Assembly: GCF_002258785.1 (NCBI RefSeq)
Contig: NZ_NOYI01000016.1
Coordinates: 1 to 64,000 of the forward strand
Source of the DNA: Rhodococcus sp. 06-235-1A
GTDB taxonomy: Bacteria; Actinomycetota; Actinomycetes; Mycobacteriales; Mycobacteriaceae
Length of the DNA: 64,000 nucleotides
Direction of reading: 5' to 3'
Of the stretch, positions 32,501 to 40,341 are shown piece by piece (position 1 is the first letter of the stretch; each line of letters opens with the position of its first letter). The translations under genes and the position numbers were made by a program. The notes under the pieces are model-generated. The model was not told where the DNA came from. It did no database searches and was given only the letters and a program-made list of their open reading frames with translations.

Positions 32501-33667
32501 TTAGGCTGCCGCGTCGCTAAGTACATTGCCGACTGCCTCAACCACGTACTGAATGTCATCGGCGGTCATAGTCGGATAGATCGGGAGAGACACCAATTGA
32601 GGGAAAGCTTCGTCAGCATTCGGAAATCGTTGCCATGCACGAACGACGTTGGACGCATACCAGGTAAAAGTATGCAGTGGCTGGAAGTGGATGCTAGTGC
32701 CTACACCGGCCTCGCCGAGGCGATCTCGAATATCGTCACGGTCAAGGCGGAGTTGGTCTGTACGCAGTCGAATGGGGAACAGGTACCAGGAGCTTCTATC
32801 TGTCGAGGTGTCCGCGCGAGGTAGCTCTAGACCCGGCACCGCCGATAGATGTCGTATGTAGAGGTCAGCGATCGCCCTGCGACTGTCCATCAATTCGCCA
32901 CTGCGTTGCAGTTGAGCTCGGCCTAGTGAGGCGGCAAGGTCAGACATGTTGTACTTGAAGCCAGGGCGGTCTACATCGTAATGTGAGCGACCCCTCGGCC
33001 GGTACCGGTCAGCCGCGCCTCGACTGAGACCGTGGAGGCTCCAACACCGGGCTTCGTCAGCGATCCTAGCGTTGTTGGTGGCGAGCATTCCACCTTCGGC
33101 GGTTGTAATTGGTTTGGTCGCGAAAAACGAAAACGCTGAAACATCTCCGACCGTGCCGGCGTTCGCACCGTCCCGTGTGGCTGGCAGCGTGTGTGCTGCG
33201 TCCTCGATGAGCAACAGTGAGTGAGCTTCGCACAAGGCGCGTAACTTCGCCATGTCGGCCATCCGGCCAGCGAAGTGCACAGCAATAACCGCCTTAGTCC
33301 GTTCGGTTCGTACTGCGTCGACCTGGTCAGGTCCTAATGTGAGGTCGCTAGGTTCGACATCGGCGAGCACTGGCGTCGCCCCTGCATGCACAACCGCTGC
33401 AGCGGTTGCTGTGAACGTAACTGTTGGAACAATGACTTCGTCGCCGACGCCGATGTTGGCGGCGACCAACGCGAGATGGAGTGCGGCCGTGCATGAATTC
33501 AGTGCAACGGCATGGGTGACACCAAGCATTTCCGCGAATTCGGTCTCGAATGCCGCCGCCTCTTCGCCGGTGGACAACCACCCGCTTGAGATAACCCTGT
33601 TTACCGCAGCCCGCTCAGAATCTCCCAGCGTCGGCACTGCGAAGGGTACGAACCGCGCGCCAGTCAC
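32501..33667 (-). CDS. lmbS: DegT-family PLP sugar aminotransferase (LmbS-like)
   Basis: A 388-residue DegT/DnrJ/EryC1 aminotransferase. Visible motifs: GWLSTGEEAAAFETEFAEML, VALNSCTAALHLAL, VIVPTVTFTATAAAV, LIEDAAHTLPA and the PLP-lysine segment SFFATKPITTAEGGML. It should install the C6 amino group on the keto-octose made by LmbZ. The start overlaps the transaldolase stop. Confidence 0.88.
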   Translation of the reverse strand: MTGARFVPFAVPTLGDSERAAVNRVISSGWLSTGEEAAAFETEFAEMLGVTHAVALNSCTAALHLALVAANIGVGDEVIVPTVTFTATAAAVVHAGATPVLADVEPSDLTLGPDQVDAVRTERTKAVIAVHFAGRMADMAKLRALCEAHSLLLIEDAAHTLPATRDGANAGTVGDVSAFSFFATKPITTAEGGMLATNNARIADEARCWSLHGLSRGAADRYRPRGRSHYDVDRPGFKYNMSDLAASLGRAQLQRSGELMDSRRAIADLYIRHLSAVPGLELPRADTSTDRSSWYLFPIRLRTDQLRLDRDDIRDRLGEAGVGTSIHFQPLHTFTWYASNVVRAWQRFPNADEAFPQLVSLPIYPTMTADDIQYVVEAVGNVLSDAAA

Positions 33668-34323
33668 TGTACGTTCTTGGCGTCGATCTGGAACTGGGCT
33701 ACCGTCGCCCGGCTGTAGTGGTGATCCAGCCAGCGGCTCAGCACAGACGGCGGAACCGTCACTACATCGGCGCGTGCTCGCAACGCACCTGTGAGATCGC
33801 CTGCGCTGCGAACACTACCAACCAGTACTTTCGTGGGGAAGTTGTAATGCTCCAGCAACCCCACAGCCTCCGACACCAAAGTGCCGGCGTCGGCACCTTC
33901 ATCTGCGGCCCGGCCCCAAAGCAGGCTGGCATACCGTGCACCAGCCTTGGCAACTGACACAACCTGCGCCAGTGACAGACACGCCGTTGCATTCACGGGG
34001 ATCTTTTCCTCAGTGAGGGTGGCGATCGTGTCTAGATTTGGTCGGCCCGACTCGGAGATCACCGGGATCTTGACAACTATATTACTGGCGATTTCCGCCA
34101 ACTGACGCGCATCATCAGCCATCGCGGCCGGATCAGAGTGCTGAACCTGCACTGAAACATCTCTCGGTGCGACGAGCGCGGCAAGATCCGCAGCACATTC
34201 CCGACGGTTGGTGTTACCGGAGCGAGCGAGAAGAGTCGGATTGGTGGTCACTCCGTCTATAAGGCCATGAGGCAGCCATTCCCTGATTGCATCCAGATCG
34301 GTCGTGTCGAGGAAAATCTGCAC
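33664..34323 (-). CDS. lmbR: Short transaldolase (LmbR-like)
   Basis: A 219-residue transaldolase of the short FSA/TalC type. MQIFLDTTDLDAIREWL at the N-terminus, GVTTNPTLLARSG, the Schiff-base Lys in NIVVKIPVI, and VNATACLSLAQV with GARYASLLWGRAADEG. In lincomycin biosynthesis LmbR makes the C8 sugar octulose 8-phosphate from ribose 5-phosphate and a C3 donor. It is the committed step for the eight-carbon skeleton and one of the best markers that this is a lincosamide cluster. Confidence 0.88.
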   Translation of the reverse strand: MQIFLDTTDLDAIREWLPHGLIDGVTTNPTLLARSGNTNRRECAADLAALVAPRDVSVQVQHSDPAAMADDARQLAEIASNIVVKIPVISESGRPNLDTIATLTEEKIPVNATACLSLAQVVSVAKAGARYASLLWGRAADEGADAGTLVSEAVGLLEHYNFPTKVLVGSVRSAGDLTGALRARADVVTVPPSVLSRWLDHHYSRATVAQFQIDAKNVQ

Positions 34324-34416
34324 TGACTATGCCTCTCGGTGAGTTCTGCGGTTAGCGCAGTGGAATTAGCCTGCATGGCTAAAAGTTCATTCCACAGCCG
34401 GCTATCGGATCTCTAC

Positions 34417-35478
34417 TTACAGACTTACCCCTTCGCATACAACAAAGGGGCACCGGACAACCACTCCGCCCCAGCTCACCGGCACCGTTTCTGAGCTGCC
34501 GGGAAGCGTCCCGACAATCCCGGAAAGCAAGTCCGGCATTGCTACAGTTATTCGCATATCGCCAACTGCTGCCGCAGGCTTTCCAGGGCGGTAAAGCCAA
34601 ACAGTGTCGCGGGTTGAGGCGGTTAAGATTCCCCGGTGCGCATCTATTACACTTACATAGTGTACACGACCTATATGTAAGGTTGGTGCTGTTTCGAGGC
34701 CGCAAGGCTTATTTTGCGAAAAAGACATCACTAGATCGGCCGGGTAAGCTGCAAGCTCGGGAATGTCGCTCCGGGCACCCGGTGCTCCTCCCTCTTTAAC
34801 TGCGGTAACTGCGCCGATCGCGACGCCGCGTTCGACGAGCGGAACGTGAGAGCGGTACCGGCCATGTAGATCTATCGGCCATCCTCCTGTTGCCGCCGGA
34901 TCGTCGACCACAGAAAGGCCGGGTGGGCCAAGCTTCTCTCCTAACCATCGTTCTTCGCGCCTATAGACGTCAGGTGCATCCTGCACCGAGAAGGCAACTG
35001 CCGCGAATTCTGCAAGGAGTTCCGCAAACGCTAGTGGCGAGAACATGATCCGGTCGGGAAGCGTCGGAGTCATTTCTTGTTCTGGCGCGAGTCTGGTTGC
35101 GACGGGTAGGCAGTCGGCCACCTTGATAGAGTCTGCTGTGCCAACTGTGGCGCGGGTGGTAGCGATACCGCCATGCGTACGCGTTAGCAGCACCGACCGC
35201 CGGTGCATTCTCCGTAGTTGATTTTTGTCATCGTACTGGACACCGTCGACATCTACGACCCGTCCCGAGATCGATGCATCAATAACTTTATTGATGCTGC
35301 CGAAAAGTTTTCGCCGGGACAATGCAGAGTGCACTGTCGCAGAATCTAAAGCGCCGATGTCCACATCGCGATCCTTCAGTCTAGAAGAATGGTGAACGTC
35401 GGCCTCTACATGGCTGGTAATTTGCCCGCCGGAGAACCTCAACACACCGTGTCTCTCAACTCTGGCAGACGGGGTCAT
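34417..35478 (-). CDS. lmbIH: TldE/PmbA-like protein (LmbIH-like)
   Basis: A 353-residue protein of the TldE/PmbA class. Its C-terminal domain contains MFSPLAFAELLAEFA, LSVVDDPAATGGWPIDLHGRYRSH, DLVMSFSQNKP and a final strand VRCPFVVCEGVSL. It lacks HExxxH, as expected for the non-catalytic TldE-like partner. It should pair with the TldD-like LmbQ homologue at 17935-19386, although the two genes are 15 kb apart. The N-terminal domain is shorter than in PmbA. ATG 35478 is chosen for its ATGA overlap with the glycosyltransferase stop. Confidence 0.72.
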   Translation of the reverse strand: MTPSARVERHGVLRFSGGQITSHVEADVHHSSRLKDRDVDIGALDSATVHSALSRRKLFGSINKVIDASISGRVVDVDGVQYDDKNQLRRMHRRSVLLTRTHGGIATTRATVGTADSIKVADCLPVATRLAPEQEMTPTLPDRIMFSPLAFAELLAEFAAVAFSVQDAPDVYRREERWLGEKLGPPGLSVVDDPAATGGWPIDLHGRYRSHVPLVERGVAIGAVTAVKEGGAPGARSDIPELAAYPADLVMSFSQNKPCGLETAPTLHIGRVHYVSVIDAHRGILTASTRDTVWLYRPGKPAAAVGDMRITVAMPDLLSGIVGTLPGSSETVPVSWGGVVVRCPFVVCEGVSL

Positions 35479-36764
35479 TCGATCGCCCGCTGCAGACACT
35501 CGTCGATAAATCTGCGGATATTGAGCCTCACGTCGCCGTCTGTCCGCACCATTGCCGCAGCTGCGGAGCGCATGGAGGCGCGCTCACCTGACGTCATTGC
35601 CAACGCCCGCTGCAATGCGGCGGCGACCGAATCTGTTGTACGTTCAGTGACTATCGCCGCACGTCCGCCGTCAGCGAGTTCAGGCAGGTTGCCAACATTC
35701 GCCACCACGACGGGGGCTCCTCGTTCTCTGCTGGTCCACATTGCCTCCAATGGTGACACGGCACCCGGTTCAGCGGCACCGAGAAATAGCGATGCAACTG
35801 TCATCGGATGCTGCAGCAGCGCAGAAATAGTATGAAACGGTTGTTCGTGAAGGAGGACTGCAGGGCCCAGCGGAGCCGCAAGATGTGCTAGTTCACGTGA
35901 AGGCTCTCGAGTTGCGATTATTGGCGTTACTGTTCCGAGCTGAGCTGCAGCCTGTAGCAGTAGGCGGTACCCCTTGTCTAGACCCGGAAACTCGGCGCGA
36001 CCCCACATCACGGCCAACGGACCATCCGGCACCCCCATTGACCGCGCGACGGTAATGCACTCGTCGGTGTCTAATGGCCTAAAACGCGGATCTGTCAACG
36101 GAATGCCGCTCCGATTGAGTAACAGAGACGCATCAGGAATTGCCCACTGTTCACGATACAGACGCGCCGTGTAGTCCGAAATGGGAGCTAAACAGACTCG
36201 CTGACTCTGCTTAACCCAAAATGCAAGATCTCCGTCGGAATCAATCTCGGCACCAGATGGCAGCCCTCCCGACCCATTAACTGCCATCCCAAAGGTATGG
36301 ACTATTAGCAGCCGCTCTGCGACTTCCGGACCGAGGCGGTGCAGCATCCCTGCTACCCGAGAGAAAAGGCTGGTTCCGGTAACCACAACGACTACATCGT
36401 AGTCGGCTGAACGCTCAAGAACTGACTGCGCGGCCGCCGCCGAAAGCGCGTGAAACATTCGATCTTCGCCCCAGCCACGGAGACCGTCGTCATCGTTCAC
36501 GAGTCGGACGAACTGGTGGTCGAACAGATCGGCGACTCTTTGGCATCGGGCTGGATCCACTCCGGGCGCGTCGGATCGAAGCCACGGCTCGGCCAAAGCG
36601 AAGTCGACGGACCATCCTAGAGCCGACCAGCGGTGACGAGTTTCGGGGAGCGCATTGCCAACATTCTCGACAAACCGGGAGACCCCGCCACGGTCGACTT
36701 GGGCACCCTCGGGCATCACCCACATAATGAGGGCGCTGCGGTTAGCTTTGTGCGCGTTAGTCAT
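35475..36764 (-). CDS. lmbT: GT4-type glycosyltransferase (LmbT-like, ergothioneine S-conjugation)
   Basis: A 429-residue retaining glycosyltransferase. N-terminal acceptor domain with GGVSRFVENVGNALPE; C-terminal donor domain with LAVMWGRAEFPGLDKGYRLLLQA and EPGAVSPLEAMWTSRERGAPVVVANVGNLPE, the E(x7)E-type donor motif. In lincosamide biosynthesis LmbT transfers the amino-octose from GDP to the sulfur of ergothioneine. ATGA overlap links it to the LmbV-like gene. Confidence 0.82.
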   Translation of the reverse strand: MTNAHKANRSALIMWVMPEGAQVDRGGVSRFVENVGNALPETRHRWSALGWSVDFALAEPWLRSDAPGVDPARCQRVADLFDHQFVRLVNDDDGLRGWGEDRMFHALSAAAAQSVLERSADYDVVVVVTGTSLFSRVAGMLHRLGPEVAERLLIVHTFGMAVNGSGGLPSGAEIDSDGDLAFWVKQSQRVCLAPISDYTARLYREQWAIPDASLLLNRSGIPLTDPRFRPLDTDECITVARSMGVPDGPLAVMWGRAEFPGLDKGYRLLLQAAAQLGTVTPIIATREPSRELAHLAAPLGPAVLLHEQPFHTISALLQHPMTVASLFLGAAEPGAVSPLEAMWTSRERGAPVVVANVGNLPELADGGRAAIVTERTTDSVAAALQRALAMTSGERASMRSAAAAMVRTDGDVRLNIRRFIDECLQRAIE

Positions 36765-37477
36765 AAAAGGGCTCTCAACAATCGGACGAGGTATTCCTGA
36801 TTTGGCGACATCCCGGCGACTGGGAGTCGAGCACTAACCGCAGCAACGAAGTCTTCGGCACTCAGTGACATGTCCTCTCCGCGCTCACTGAGGACGCGAG
36901 TGTAGCCGTGATCGGCCGGTGTTAATCGGACATCAATACCTCTCTCTATTACAGCAAAGCGTGAAAAATTTAGCCGCCATTTCATTCTGGCCAACTGCTG
37001 TTCTGTAGGTACCGGCACGCCCATATCGTCGTTGTGAGTGGCATACTCGGACGCAATATGCCAGCACTGCATCCCGACCAGATAATCGCCGTAACTAGTG
37101 GCCAGTGCGGCGTCCTGGGGCATAGACCGCCACAACCGGTGCACTTCGTCACTGCGCGTCAGCCATTCGCGATGAATCTCTTCGTGGTTTAGGTGTCGCC
37201 GGCGCATTACATGAACAGTATTATATTCCTCGTCGTCTACCCAGGCTCCGAGTTCACCAATGGCGTTGCGAAGACAAGCCTGGTTATACAGTTCGCCGCT
37301 CGCTAGATGGGCAACCACGTCGTGGACGTCCCACAGCTCGCATCGTGTGGGCGCGCTCCAACGTTCATCGTCCGCACTGATCAGCCAGTCGGCAAGGCGC
37401 TGACGCTCTTGGTCGAGCGCGTCTATACCTGAGCCGAGTTTCGCTAAACCCTGGCGCTGGATCTCGATTTCATACAT
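36761..37477 (-). CDS. lmbV: DinB/mycothiol-dependent isomerase-type protein (LmbV-like)
   Basis: A 238-residue member of the mycothiol-dependent maleylpyruvate isomerase/DinB family. Helix motifs: CELWDVHDVVAHLASGE and CWHIASEYATHNDDMG, whose His residues form the metal site. LmbV replaces ergothioneine with mycothiol on the lincosamide. It is neighboured by the LmbT-like gene in an ATGA-coupled pair, like lmbT-lmbV in lincomycin. The start overlaps the previous stop by one nucleotide (TGATG). Confidence 0.83.
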   Translation of the reverse strand: MYEIEIQRQGLAKLGSGIDALDQERQRLADWLISADDERWSAPTRCELWDVHDVVAHLASGELYNQACLRNAIGELGAWVDDEEYNTVHVMRRRHLNHEEIHREWLTRSDEVHRLWRSMPQDAALATSYGDYLVGMQCWHIASEYATHNDDMGVPVPTEQQLARMKWRLNFSRFAVIERGIDVRLTPADHGYTRVLSERGEDMSLSAEDFVAAVSARLPVAGMSPNQEYLVRLLRALL

Positions 37478-38271
37478 CAGTCGACTACCCGCAGGTCGAT
37501 CCGGCTATCGAGGCGATTACCAAAGTCCAGCACGTGATCGAGCAGTGTAAGGTATGTGGCGCGGTAATCGAATCCCTGCGGGGCATCCAGCTTCGCAGTA
37601 ACCCCGGGCAGATTCTTCAAAGCCTGTACCCGGATGGAGTTTGGAGCGGAGACGTAGACAAGCGAGCCCGCGATTACCTCCGAAACGACTTTGAAACCCG
37701 CCGCACGCATCGCATCAGGAGGCAGTAAGCAGGTGTGCAGCGCGGCGGCAAGTACTGCGTATTCGTTGAGGGGTAACGGATCTGAGTCGATTGCCGCTTG
37801 TTCTCGTTCCTCCGCGACATCATCCAGGTCCAACAGGTGCGTTGCCACCGGCGTACTGATGATGATCCGTTCCCGGGCCACCCGGGCGAGTTCTGCAACT
37901 GTCTCGGCTACCTGATGCGGATAGAGATGCTCAAGTACCTCAAGACAGTAAACAGTATCGACCGCGTCATCGGGTAGCGGCACTGAAGGAAGGGAGCAGA
38001 CGGATAACTCGTCAAATATTCGATGTCGCTTGGCCAGGGCGAGCGCCGCGTCGGTTGCGTCAAGCCCGATTAAGGTGTCCGGGGCATCTATCCCCTGAAT
38101 TAGGTAGCTTTCGGTTTGTACCCATCCGCATCGGAGCAGGTAGCCATAGGCACCAGATCCGCAGGCAACATCGGCTACCTGGCTCCCCCGGACCTGTCGT
38201 AAAGCCGACCAAGCCAGCTGCGGGTCACTGATCTGCCCAGATAGGCGCTGCAGCTCTCGGTATGCGCGCAT
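37477..38271 (-). CDS. SAM-dependent methyltransferase (LmbG- or LmbJ-type)
   Basis: A 264-residue class I methyltransferase. Motif I is VADVACGSGAYGYLL, the acidic loop is LIGLDATDAALALAK, and DTVYCLEVLEHLYPHQVAETV follows. The start at 38271 is chosen because GGGAGGGG lies six nucleotides upstream. It directly follows the LmbF-like gene in the transcript, as expected for an S-methyltransferase (LmbG) acting on the thiol that LmbF liberates. An N-methyltransferase (LmbJ/CcbJ) acting on the proline nitrogen is the alternative. Sequence alone does not separate the two. Confidence 0.75.
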   Translation of the reverse strand: MRAYRELQRLSGQISDPQLAWSALRQVRGSQVADVACGSGAYGYLLRCGWVQTESYLIQGIDAPDTLIGLDATDAALALAKRHRIFDELSVCSLPSVPLPDDAVDTVYCLEVLEHLYPHQVAETVAELARVARERIIISTPVATHLLDLDDVAEEREQAAIDSDPLPLNEYAVLAAALHTCLLPPDAMRAAGFKVVSEVIAGSLVYVSAPNSIRVQALKNLPGVTAKLDAPQGFDYRATYLTLLDHVLDFGNRLDSRIDLRVVD

Positions 38272-38317
38272 AAGAACCCCTCCTCCCATTGACTGTAGCA
38301 AGTGATGGTGGATGCGT

Positions 38318-39571
38318 TCATTGAGGCAAAAGATCACGCCCCGGATTCCACGCAGACAAGGCATTCTGGAACAGGCTCCGACTGCGTCCCAACCAGACCT
38401 TGAGCCAACTCTGCCCGTCCCGCTCTGTCACAGTTCCAAAGAGCACCCCGCATTGGTCGAATATGGCCTGAGACAGTACCGGTGCTGCCGTCTCAAGATC
38501 ACAGCGCACCAACAGGTAAGGGGCACCCCCATGGGTGACAATGCGGTCGGGTTCGATTCCAATTGAAGTGAGCGCAGCCTTGGCCGCCTTCTCGTTGGCG
38601 GCGATCTCCTGCCTGCGTACCTCGCTGAACTGATCGCAATCTGGCGTTGCGATCCACGCCGCCATTGCCGCTTGAGTGCGCATCCCTGCCGGAGGGTCGC
38701 GTACTAGCCGAAACCGCCGGGAGTAGTCAGCGAGGGCCCGCTCCGGCCCCGCGACCGCCCCCAAAGTCCAACTGTTGCAAGCAAATTGTTTGCTCAATGA
38801 CCGCACATAGAATAACTGGTCGGTGGCAATCAACGACGATAGTTCGGTGACAGCGTTCGTAGGTGTGTGCCCGGGCAAGGTCATCCCATGGAACGCGTTA
38901 TCAATGATAGCAATCATATTGTATTGCATGCACAGCTCGCCAATATCGGTAATTGCACCTGGTGCCCAATTTGCACCGGTCGGGTTGTGCTGTGGGTTCA
39001 CTACCACTGCAGCGAGGTCGACTCCGAGTTCGCTGCACTGGGCGATGGCCTCTCTAAGATCTGCAACGGTTGGGCCGTCGCGATTGTCGACCCGCACGCG
39101 AAAGCCAATTGGCACAACCCCTGCAGCGAGGGCAAGCTGTCGGTACATCCATCCAGGTTCCGGATGCAACACTGCGGCAGGCTTCGTCGACCGCTCGGCG
39201 GCGAGACGGAACAAATCCGCCAACGCGGCACCAGTACCGGTCCAGGTCACCGATGTAGTCCAGTTCGGCACATCGGGCCAGCTCTCTTGCACAGCAAGCC
39301 AGTCGTGAAGCCGTGTACGCAACTCCGGCATGCCAAACATCGAGTAGACGAATCCGTCTAAAGGTTGACTGAGCTGGTCTCTCAAAGCATCCAGCAAGGA
39401 TTCTGGCGCCCCCTCGGGACGGTCCGCGACGTTGAGAAGATAGACGGGATCTCCTCGGCGGGCCCGGCTGATAACGGCCATAGCTGCGGTGTCATCGCCG
39501 ACGTTAACGCGGTCAAGGGCGCTTCGGCGCACGAGCCAAAGATCATTGTCGAGAGGATCATCCTGCCACAT
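38318..39571 (-). CDS. lmbF: PLP enzyme acting on the cysteine S-conjugate (LmbF/CcbF-like)
   Basis: A 417-residue fold-type I aminotransferase-like protein. Visible parts: VVVNPQHNPTGANWAP (PLP-site loop), IIDNAFHGMTL and the PLP-lysine segment YVRSLSKQFACNSWTLGAV. LmbF cleaves the cysteine adduct to a thiol by beta-elimination; CcbF instead gives a two-carbon aldehyde by decarboxylation-coupled deamination. The adjacent methyltransferase gene favours the LmbF outcome; the zinc dehydrogenase in the cluster leaves the CcbF outcome open. ATG 39571 follows AGGAGCC. It is the first gene of the minus-strand F-G-V-T-IH-R-S-O-P run. Confidence 0.82.
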   Translation of the reverse strand: MWQDDPLDNDLWLVRRSALDRVNVGDDTAAMAVISRARRGDPVYLLNVADRPEGAPESLLDALRDQLSQPLDGFVYSMFGMPELRTRLHDWLAVQESWPDVPNWTTSVTWTGTGAALADLFRLAAERSTKPAAVLHPEPGWMYRQLALAAGVVPIGFRVRVDNRDGPTVADLREAIAQCSELGVDLAAVVVNPQHNPTGANWAPGAITDIGELCMQYNMIAIIDNAFHGMTLPGHTPTNAVTELSSLIATDQLFYVRSLSKQFACNSWTLGAVAGPERALADYSRRFRLVRDPPAGMRTQAAMAAWIATPDCDQFSEVRRQEIAANEKAAKAALTSIGIEPDRIVTHGGAPYLLVRCDLETAAPVLSQAIFDQCGVLFGTVTERDGQSWLKVWLGRSRSLFQNALSAWNPGRDLLPQ

Positions 39572-39668
39572 GAAGGGCTCCTGAATCGGGGCGAACGGTA
39601 TGCTAGAACATCACACTACGGTAGTGTTGGGCATCAGTTCAGGCGACGTAGGCAGGAGGGCGAACTGA

Positions 39669-40277
39669 ATGCTAGATGGCCGTTTCGAGTGGGCATGCAG
39701 TGAAATCGGCACCTTTGGGGTGCGGGCAGCCGAGCTTGTTCCGCTGGGCTCAATAGTGTGGTTCCCGTGCCCTAAGTGCCCGCGGTGGACAGTCTCGGAA
39801 CGTCAAGATCTTTCTACTGGTGTTGATTCGCGACTGGACTCGTGGGGATACCCGCTATTTGATGGTTCGTTATTGGTGCCTTGCTCTGGTGCGCAGATGA
39901 TAAATCATAGCTGCGATCCTACCGTGCTGAATGTCGGACTGGATTTCGGGATTGCGGTGCGTGATATTGAGGCAGGGCAAGAGGTCACTGTCGACTACAG
40001 CGCATTTGATACTAATGAGACGCGTTCGATGCATTGTTCCTGTCGTGCCTCGGCGTGCCGCATCGAAATATCCACGCTCGACGCGACCAATCCGGCGATG
40101 TTGCGGAAATGGAGCGAACAACTCAAACCCGCCGTCGATGCTATGAGAAAAGTCGACCAGCCTCTGGGGTCGTATCTTTCTCGATGGAGTCAATGTTTTC
40201 GGGATTTGCGTGCTGGGTCGTCATTGTCGGAGCTGTCGTGCGGAGATTCTGTGGTCCGGCCAGGTTTTTGTAGCTGA
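39669..40277 (+). CDS. SET-domain methyltransferase-like protein
   Basis: A 202-residue protein with clear SET-domain motifs: MINHSCDPTVLN (the N-H-S-C knot motif), GQEVTVDYSAF (the catalytic Tyr strand) and a post-SET-like Cys cluster CSCRASACR, which with upstream Cys (CPKCP) could bind zinc. SET proteins usually methylate lysine residues with SAM. ATG 39669 follows AGGAGGG at ideal spacing. It is divergent from lmbF and 64 nt upstream of the O-methyltransferase gene, so those two probably form a plus-strand unit. No lincosamide pathway has a known SET step; the target could be a protein or the product amine. Confidence 0.75.
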   Translation: MLDGRFEWACSEIGTFGVRAAELVPLGSIVWFPCPKCPRWTVSERQDLSTGVDSRLDSWGYPLFDGSLLVPCSGAQMINHSCDPTVLNVGLDFGIAVRDIEAGQEVTVDYSAFDTNETRSMHCSCRASACRIEISTLDATNPAMLRKWSEQLKPAVDAMRKVDQPLGSYLSRWSQCFRDLRAGSSLSELSCGDSVVRPGFCS

Positions 40278-40341
40278 TACCTGACATCATCCGGCTAGGG
40301 TGGGGCCGGTTAACAGACGATAGAAAGGGTAAATCTAGATT

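Noticed and set aside
19398-34323. Sugar genes as an LPS-type heptose pathway (GmhA/HddA/GmhB/HddC)
   Set aside because: The families overlap, but the transaldolase, glycosyltransferase, LmbV-, LmbE-, LmbF- and carrier protein genes together fit only the lincosamide octose route.
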